This document shows positions 59,080 to 64,000 of a stretch of DNA of 64,000 nt, piece by piece. The position numbers and the translations under genes are program-made. The stretch spans positions 17,597 to 81,596 of the forward strand of contig ONLL01000030.1 in the NCBI GenBank assembly GCA_900318685.1, given 5' to 3'. Positions within the stretch are counted from its first letter, which is position 1. Each line of letters begins with the position of its first letter. Source of the stretch: an uncultured Prevotellaceae bacterium (GTDB lineage: Bacteria > Bacteroidota > Bacteroidia > Bacteroidales > Bacteroidaceae). A model generated the notes under the pieces. The model was not told where the DNA came from. It worked only from the letters and a program-made list of their open reading frames with translations, and did no database searches.

Positions 59080-60612
59080 ATGGCAAAGAAACTGAAATCA
59101 TGGCAAGGATGGCTGCTCTTCTGCGGCTCGATGGTTGTTGTGTTTGTGCTTGGACTGCTCGTCTCGTCGCTCATGCAGCGCAGGGCTGAGGTGGCCAGTG
59201 TGTTCAACAACAAACGCACAGTGTTTGAGGACAGCATCATTGCACAGAACGAGAAGTTCAAGCAGGATTACCCTCGCGAGTATGAGACATGGGCCATGAC
59301 CGAGGACACTACGTTCCGCTCGATGTATAATGGCTCACAAGAGACTGACGAGTTGGCCGACCGTCCTGAGATGGTCATCCTTTGGGCAGGCTATGCCTTC
59401 TCTCGCAACTACAATACACCACGTGGTCATAAGCATTGTATCGAGGACTTACGGAAGATTCTTCGTACAGGTACGCCCGGCCTGGATGGCGATGGCGACA
59501 TGCAGCCTGCCACCTGCTGGACCTGCAAGGGTCCCGATGTGCCTCGCATGATGCGTGAACTGAGCGACAGCAAGTCGGTCTTCGCCCCCGCCAATTACTA
59601 TGCCGGTAAATGGAGCGAGTTAGGCAATGAGATTGTGAATAGCGTTGGCTGTAGCGACTGCCATGATGCACGCACCATGGACTTGCGTCCTGCTCGCCCT
59701 GCTATCTACGAGGCATGGCAGCGCGCAGGGAAGGACCTTACAAAGGCTTCGCATCAGGAGATGCGTTCGTTGGTGTGCGCACAGTGCCATACGGAGTACT
59801 ATTTCATCAAGCCCGACGACCCCAACAACCCAGGCAAGGCCAACTACCTGATGTTCCCCCAAGACAAAGGCATGACCTGCGAGGCTGCAGAGGAATACTA
59901 TGATTCCATCGGCTTCTATGACTACATCCACCCACTGTCGAAGACTCCGATTCTCAAGGCTCAGCATCCAGGCTATGAAATGGCACTTCAAGGCATTCAT
60001 GGACAGCGAGGCGTCAGCTGTGCCGACTGTCACATGCCCTACAAGCAGGAGGGTGGCGTGAAGTTCTCCGACCACCGCATCACCTCGCCGCTGGCTAATA
60101 TCGATCGTACTTGTCAAACCTGTCATCGCGAGGATGCAGAAGTGTTGAGACAGAACGTCTATGAACGTCAGCAGAAGACCCGCGAGAGCCGCACCAAGCT
60201 GGAGAAGCAGTTGGCGGCTGCTCATATTGAGGCAAAGTTCGCATGGGAGAAGGGAGCCACAGACGAGGAGATGAAACCTGTGCTGCAGCTCATCCGCTCC
60301 AGCCAATGGCGCTGGGACTATGCCTTCGCGTCGCATGGAGCATCCTTCCACGCTCCTCAGGAGGTGCAGCGACTTTTCAGCGACGGACTAGTACAAGCAC
60401 AGGAGGCAAGACTGCAACTCTCGAAGATTCTTGCTCGTCAAGGCTACATTGACAATGTTCCCATGCCCGACATCTCCACAAAGGAGAAGGCACAGGAATA
60501 CATCGGCCTGGACATGCCCACCCTGAAAGAGAAGAAGCAACGTTTCCTCGATGAAATCGTACCAAAATGGCTTGACGATGCTAAGAAGAACGGCAAGCTC
60601 ATCGAGATTTGA
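59080..60612 (+). CDS. nrfA: NrfA, pentaheme nitrite reductase (ammonia-forming)
   Basis: A 510-residue enzyme with an uncleaved signal or anchor helix at residues 10-31. CWTCK at 146-150 is the special lysine-ligated active-site heme of NrfA. Four CxxCH motifs follow: CSDCH (191-195), CAQCH (233-237), CADCH and CQTCH. The order and spacing are those of NrfA. It reduces nitrite to ammonium with six electrons from NrfH. Followed 17 nt later by the cytochrome c assembly genes. Confidence 0.97.
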   Translation: MAKKLKSWQGWLLFCGSMVVVFVLGLLVSSLMQRRAEVASVFNNKRTVFEDSIIAQNEKFKQDYPREYETWAMTEDTTFRSMYNGSQETDELADRPEMVILWAGYAFSRNYNTPRGHKHCIEDLRKILRTGTPGLDGDGDMQPATCWTCKGPDVPRMMRELSDSKSVFAPANYYAGKWSELGNEIVNSVGCSDCHDARTMDLRPARPAIYEAWQRAGKDLTKASHQEMRSLVCAQCHTEYYFIKPDDPNNPGKANYLMFPQDKGMTCEAAEEYYDSIGFYDYIHPLSKTPILKAQHPGYEMALQGIHGQRGVSCADCHMPYKQEGGVKFSDHRITSPLANIDRTCQTCHREDAEVLRQNVYERQQKTRESRTKLEKQLAAAHIEAKFAWEKGATDEEMKPVLQLIRSSQWRWDYAFASHGASFHAPQEVQRLFSDGLVQAQEARLQLSKILARQGYIDNVPMPDISTKEKAQEYIGLDMPTLKEKKQRFLDEIVPKWLDDAKKNGKLIEI

Positions 60613-60628
60613 TTAAAACTGGCCATCC

Positions 60629-61615
60629 ATGATTTGGAAGAAGCCGTGGCATCTTGCCGAGGGGTTCCTCATTGGTGCCGGACTGATGATTGTAGGACTG
60701 ATGCTCCAGCTGAGCATCGGTACTGTACTTTGGGAATTGTTTGCATGGCCCGTAAACATCATTGTGCTGGCTGTGCTGATACTGGCCATTACAGCAATCT
60801 TCCTGCTCAGAAAGCACGTCTATGCCTTCCAGTTCCTTGGTTCCTATGCGGCTGCAGTGCCCGCATTGGTCTATGCTGCCGTGCTGACTGTCATCATGGG
60901 ACTCACCCGGCAGCAGACGAACGGGACATGGCTCAGCGACATGCTCACTTTCTGGCCTTTTGTCCTGATCTATACTTATATTGTCGTCATCTTAGGGGTA
61001 GTTATTCTGAAGCGGGTTTTCACCTCTCATTATTCATCTCTCGGCGCTCACCTTTCGTTTCTGTTCAATCACCTGGGGCTCTTTGTGGCATTGACAACGG
61101 CCACATTGGGCAATGCCGACATGAAACGCCTGCAGATGTGGACGACCAACAATCCTGAGATGGCCAACATGTTTACGGGGGCGGAGGTGTTCAATAAGTA
61201 TGAACGCTTTGCGATGGATGAGAACGGTATGAAGGTGGAGCTGCCGCTAGCCATAGAGCTGAAGCAGTTTATCATGGAGATGTACGACGACAGCATCACG
61301 CCTAGGCGCTATGCCTCGGAAGTGGTAATCTATTCGAAGAAATCCCTGCACCAGTATGCTGCCACCATCGATGTGAACAAGCCTGTGGAGGTGGACGGCT
61401 GGAAGATCTATCAGAAGGACTACCGGCTGACAGAAGCCGGCGAGGCCTGCCAGGTGAGCATCCTCGAACTGGTGAGCGACCCGTGGCTGCCGTTCGTCTA
61501 TGCAGGTATCTATATGATGATCATAGGAGCGGTGATGCTGATGACATCAAGACGGGGAGGGACATCAAGACATCAAGACGAATGGACATCAAGACAGGAA
61601 GATAACAGGACATGA
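60629..61615 (+). CDS. ResB-like cytochrome c biogenesis protein
   Basis: A 328-residue membrane protein with about five helices in the first 160 residues (AEGFLIGAGLMIVGLMLQLS, VNIIVLAVLILAITAIFLL), a soluble domain and one final helix (FVYAGIYMMIIGAVMLM). The form is a shortened ResB/Ccs1 fused in style to its Bacteroidetes relatives; it handles apocytochrome c for heme ligation. After the last helix, a tail rich in Ser, Arg and Asp is encoded by a DNA repeat (61544-61603). Its TGA overlaps the ATG of the next gene. Confidence 0.85.
   Translation: MIWKKPWHLAEGFLIGAGLMIVGLMLQLSIGTVLWELFAWPVNIIVLAVLILAITAIFLLRKHVYAFQFLGSYAAAVPALVYAAVLTVIMGLTRQQTNGTWLSDMLTFWPFVLIYTYIVVILGVVILKRVFTSHYSSLGAHLSFLFNHLGLFVALTTATLGNADMKRLQMWTTNNPEMANMFTGAEVFNKYERFAMDENGMKVELPLAIELKQFIMEMYDDSITPRRYASEVVIYSKKSLHQYAATIDVNKPVEVDGWKIYQKDYRLTEAGEACQVSILELVSDPWLPFVYAGIYMMIIGAVMLMTSRRGGTSRHQDEWTSRQEDNRT
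61544..61603 (+). repeat. ACATCAAGAC tandem repeats at the end of the ResB-like gene
   Basis: GACATCAAGAC-type units occur four times in about 60 bp and encode the last, hydrophilic residues of the protein. Similar short spacer repeats lie in intergenic gaps elsewhere in the window, so the gene end may have been extended into one. Confidence 0.6.
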
Positions 61616-62394
61616 TTTGGGATAGGTTTATATATTTTGCTGTTGTTGCGCTGCTGTGCTGGGCAGTGGGGGCGGTCTTTGCCTGGAAGGGTAAGGCAAA
61701 GCCTGCTATTGGTTTGACGCTGGTGGGCATTGGTGTGTTCCTGGCCTATATACTAATGATGTGGATTGAGCTTGAGAGGCCCCCCCTGCGGACGATGGGC
61801 GAGACACGACTATGGTACTCGCTGTTCTTGCCGATGGCCGGACTTTTCATTTACAGTCGCTGGCGCTACAAGTGGATATTGTCTTTCTCCACCGTCATGA
61901 CCACCGTGTTTATCTGCATTAACCTCTTCAAGCCTGAGATCCACGACAAGACGCTGATGCCTGCCCTGCAGAGTCCTTGGTTTGCTCCCCATGTCATCGT
62001 CTATATGTTTGCCTATGCCCTGCTGGGAGCTGCATTCCTCGTGGCGGTGTGGATGCTCTTCAAGAGAGAGAAATCCTACGGCGTTACGTTCACCACCCTC
62101 GACAACCTTGTCAACGTCGGTTTGGCATTCATGACCTTTGGCATGCTCTTTGGTGCTCTCTGGGCCAAGGAGGCTTGGGGGCACTACTGGTCGTGGGACC
62201 CCAAGGAGACCTGGGCCGCTGCCACCTGGCTTGCCTACCTCTGCTACATTCATTACCGTCGTTATCCCCTCCACAGGCCGGCCGTCGCCCTTTGGATAGT
62301 CATCGTCAGCTTCGCACTCCTCCAGATGTGTTGGTGGGGCATCAATTATCTCCCCGCAGCCCAGGGCGCCAGCGTCCACACCTACGGGTCATAG
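61612..62394 (+). CDS. CcsA/ResC-type heme handling protein for cytochrome c assembly
   Basis: A 260-residue polytopic protein with the WWD signature WAKEAWGHYWSWDPKETWA, which binds heme on the outer face, and flanking helices with conserved His (PHVIVYMFAY). Together with the ResB-like protein it forms the system II cytochrome c synthase, here serving NrfH and NrfA. Starts by ATGA overlap with the previous gene. Last gene of the operon. Confidence 0.95.
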   Translation: MIWDRFIYFAVVALLCWAVGAVFAWKGKAKPAIGLTLVGIGVFLAYILMMWIELERPPLRTMGETRLWYSLFLPMAGLFIYSRWRYKWILSFSTVMTTVFICINLFKPEIHDKTLMPALQSPWFAPHVIVYMFAYALLGAAFLVAVWMLFKREKSYGVTFTTLDNLVNVGLAFMTFGMLFGALWAKEAWGHYWSWDPKETWAAATWLAYLCYIHYRRYPLHRPAVALWIVIVSFALLQMCWWGINYLPAAQGASVHTYGS

Positions 62395-62403
62395 CGTCGG
62401 ACT

Positions 62404-62460
62404 TTTTCCGTTTCTCAAATTTGTGCCAGATTCATGGCAGATTTAAGGTTCAGGCCAATA
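62404..62460 (+). repeat. Direct repeat, copy 1
   Basis: TTTTCCG..., then ATGGCAGATTTAAGGTTCAG and a CAATA end. A copy with about seven differences lies 301 bp downstream. Starts 10 nt after the ccsA-like stop. Confidence 0.8.
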
Positions 62461-62509
62461 AATAGCGGCCACCCTACTCAATCGTTGGGAGGCTGAACAT
62501 TCACGGCAA

Positions 62510-62576
62510 AGTGTTTACAGCCTGTAAACACATTGTTTATTGCCTATAAACACATTGTTTACTGCCTGTAAACAAA
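62510..62576. repeat. Three tandem 22-bp palindromic units
   Basis: TGTTTACAGCCTGTAAACA, TGTTTATTGCCTATAAACA and TGTTTACTGCCTGTAAACA follow one another at a 22-bp period; each unit is itself a palindrome. Confidence 0.8.
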
Positions 62577-62613
62577 GTGTTCCAAGCGTCTTGAAATAGT
62601 TGGAACACTTTTT
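62576..62613 (+). terminator. Hairpin with T-run in the repeat-rich spacer
   Basis: AGTGTTCCAA (62576-62585) and TTGGAACACT (62600-62609) are perfect inverted repeats, 14-nt loop, followed by TTTT. May end the nrf transcript, though it is 180 nt after the last stop. Confidence 0.6.
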
Positions 62614-62620
62614 CTTTGCA

Positions 62621-62669
62621 TACTGAATCAGTTGGCACTGGCCTGAAGTCCGTACTGAATCACTTGACA
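62621..62669 (+). repeat. Short direct repeats in the spacer
   Basis: TACTGAATCAGTTGGCA (62621) and TACTGAATCACTTGACA (62653), 32 bp apart with two differences. The remaining spacer to the next gene holds no coding frame that I can support. Confidence 0.6.
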
Positions 62670-62704
62670 TCAACCATAAATCCACACAAAATCTAACAGA
62701 AATC

Positions 62705-62762
62705 TTTTCCGCTTCTTATATTTGTGTCAGATTGATGGCAGATTTAAGGTTCAGACCCAATA
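62705..62762 (+). repeat. Direct repeat, copy 2
   Basis: Second copy of the repeat at 62404-62460, ending 32 nt before the -33 element of the next promoter. Confidence 0.8.
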
Positions 62763-62793
62763 AGAAACTTTTTCATTCGTGAGAGTAGAAATA

Positions 62794-62825
62794 TTTGGAG
62801 GATTGCGGGAAAAGCAGTACCTTTG
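62794..62825 (+). promoter_or_regulatory. Promoter of the TPR lipoprotein gene
   Basis: TTTG (62794-62797) and TACCTTTG (62818-62825) with exactly 20 nt between. Confidence 0.75.
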
Positions 62826-62866
62826 TACCCGAAATGTAATGCCTGAACCTTCAAAACTAACCGACT

Positions 62867-64000
62867 ATGTCGAAGCCCACCCACTGCATCTCTGTCCTCC
62901 TGCTGCTCCTGGTAGCCGTCCTCGCCGCCTGTTCGGGCGACGGCAGTCAGATGCGCGCACAACTCGAGGAGCTGGAGCGGCAGAACCGTGCCGACTCCGT
63001 GATGACCAACGACTCGCTGGCCGAGCAGCTCGTGAAGTACTTCGACCGCCACGGCACTCCCAACGAGCGCATGCGTGCCCACTATATCCTCGGGCGGACG
63101 TATGCGGATATGGGTGAGGCACCGCGTGCCGTCGATGCCTACCTCGATGCTGCCAGTCAGGCGGATACTACTGCGAATGATTGTGATTATACAATATTGA
63201 GTAGAGTATATAGTCAAATGGCGGCCGTTTATTATTCGCAAAATTTGATAGTAGACTATATAAACTCTTTGGACAATTCTATTAATTTTGGATGGAAAGC
63301 AAATGACACTTCCCAAGCTCTTAATGGATATGCCTACAAAATAGTGGCATATGACAAACTTAAGAAATATGATATGGTTATAGAGATGTTTGACGACTTT
63401 TATGATCAGTTTCTTCAACTTTATGGTATAGAAAAAGTAGCGCCATACTGCATCATTCCAATTAAAAGCTTGTTAAATAAGGGGTATCTATCAAAAGCAA
63501 AAAAATATATTGAAATCATAGAATCAAAATCGGGCTATTTTGACGCGGATCACAACATTGTAAAAGGACGTGAAAATTTCTATTATTATAGGGGTCTATA
63601 TTACCTGCTCACTAGCCAATATGATTCTGCTAATATTTCCTTTCGGAAAGAACTGCAATATGGAAAAGATTATGTAAATCAGAATATGGGCTCCCATGGG
63701 CTCTCCTTATTATATACGCTAACGAATAAGCCTGACTCTGCAGCTAAATACGCCATTTACGGTTATGACATGAACGACTCCGTCTATGCTCAAATGGCAA
63801 CCAAAGAGGTGGAACAGGCAAAAGCTCTTTACGACTATAGTCACCACCAAGCTATTGCTAACCGTGAACATGAACGCGCAGACCAAGAAAAAGCTCAGAA
63901 AAACCGTCTTTACGTTGTACTACTCTTTGTTTCAGCGATAGTTCTTATAGCTTGGTTCCTGTTAGCAAGAAAACGACGTTTGGAAGCAGAGAGAATCCGT
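62867..64000 (+). CDS. TPR lipoprotein with C-terminal membrane helix (partial, runs off right edge)
   Basis: The frame is open from the ATG at 62867 (MSKPTHCISVLLLLLVAVLAACSG) to the window edge, 378 codons. Lipobox LAAC. A charged helix (MRAQLEELERQNRADSVM) precedes TPR-like helical repeats (RMRAHYILGRTYADMGEA, ENFYYYRGLYYLLTSQYDS), then a helical stalk (QAKALYDYSHHQ) and a membrane helix (LYVVLLFVSAIVLIAWFLL) followed by a basic cytoplasmic start (RKRRLEAERIR). This layout fits Bacteroidetes TPR sensors that go on to a kinase or DNA-binding domain, which would lie outside the window. Base composition drops sharply after about 63165. Confidence 0.85.
   Translation, partial: MSKPTHCISVLLLLLVAVLAACSGDGSQMRAQLEELERQNRADSVMTNDSLAEQLVKYFDRHGTPNERMRAHYILGRTYADMGEAPRAVDAYLDAASQADTTANDCDYTILSRVYSQMAAVYYSQNLIVDYINSLDNSINFGWKANDTSQALNGYAYKIVAYDKLKKYDMVIEMFDDFYDQFLQLYGIEKVAPYCIIPIKSLLNKGYLSKAKKYIEIIESKSGYFDADHNIVKGRENFYYYRGLYYLLTSQYDSANISFRKELQYGKDYVNQNMGSHGLSLLYTLTNKPDSAAKYAIYGYDMNDSVYAQMATKEVEQAKALYDYSHHQAIANREHERADQEKAQKNRLYVVLLFVSAIVLIAWFLLARKRRLEAERIR

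Noticed and set aside
62510-62576. Possible CRISPR array from the three 22-bp units
   Set aside because: The units are contiguous palindromes with no spacers, and no cas genes are present.

Overview
The window is a chromosomal segment of a Bacteroidales bacterium, most likely a gut or rumen Prevotella-type organism. The evidence is the repeated Bacteroidetes promoter pattern (TTTG, about 20 nt, TAnnTTTG), the weak Shine-Dalgarno sequences, the large secreted proteins with a common C-terminal tail, a regulator with a propeller sensor and AraC output, a FrdCAB-type succinate dehydrogenase/fumarate reductase, and NrfHA. Two real genes run off the window edges: a TonB-C-domain membrane protein on the left and a TPR lipoprotein on the right.

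Layout. 1-5.2 kb (minus): an ECF sigma factor translationally coupled to a membrane protein with a TonB-C domain; a Fic/HU-like pair with a palindromic operator; an exported barrel-like protein. 5.4-14.3 kb (minus): a MacB/FtsX-type ABC operon (two permeases and an ATPase) downstream of an NtrC-type response regulator and its histidine kinase. Both transcription units carry sigma54-like promoters preceded by the same tandem GTGCG-N4-CGCAC sites. The ABC and kinase genes contain short palindromic GC-rich repeats inserted in frame. 14.3-31.5 kb: a divergent AraC-output sensor and a six-gene secreted glycan-degradation locus (CBM-like protein, CE1-like esterase, a repeated novel domain, a CE12-GH115 fusion, GH106). 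The enzyme set suggests attack on rhamnose/glucuronate-decorated glycans such as arabinogalactan or rhamnogalacturonan. No SusC/SusD pair is present.

31.5-35.1 kb: accessory genes. A pRiA4b-ORF3/IS1096-TnpR-like gene is flanked by 35-36 bp inverted repeats, followed by two small uncharacterised genes and an MntA/HepT toxin-antitoxin pair. 35.2-40.3 kb: the succinate dehydrogenase/fumarate reductase operon, a DUF4923-like lipoprotein, tRNA-Glu and rpsT. 40.4-57.6 kb: two very large secreted modular proteins around gyrB, then pckA, upp, a lipoprotein with 16-residue repeats, a YfhO-type membrane protein, an AraC regulator and a GH5 mannanase-like lipoprotein. 58.4-62.4 kb: a complete nitrite-ammonification operon (nrfH, nrfA, ResB-like, CcsA-like). 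62.4-64 kb: a repeat-rich spacer and a truncated TPR lipoprotein with an abrupt change in base composition.

The most unusual observations are: (1) palindromic repeats that add peptides to the ATPase, both permeases and the histidine kinase, resembling in principle the Rickettsia palindromic elements; (2) a roughly 175-residue domain present four times in three adjacent secreted proteins, a candidate new carbohydrate-binding module; (3) a self-contained sigma54 circuit that can be read from sequence alone. All family assignments come from reading motifs by eye; no database search was run.
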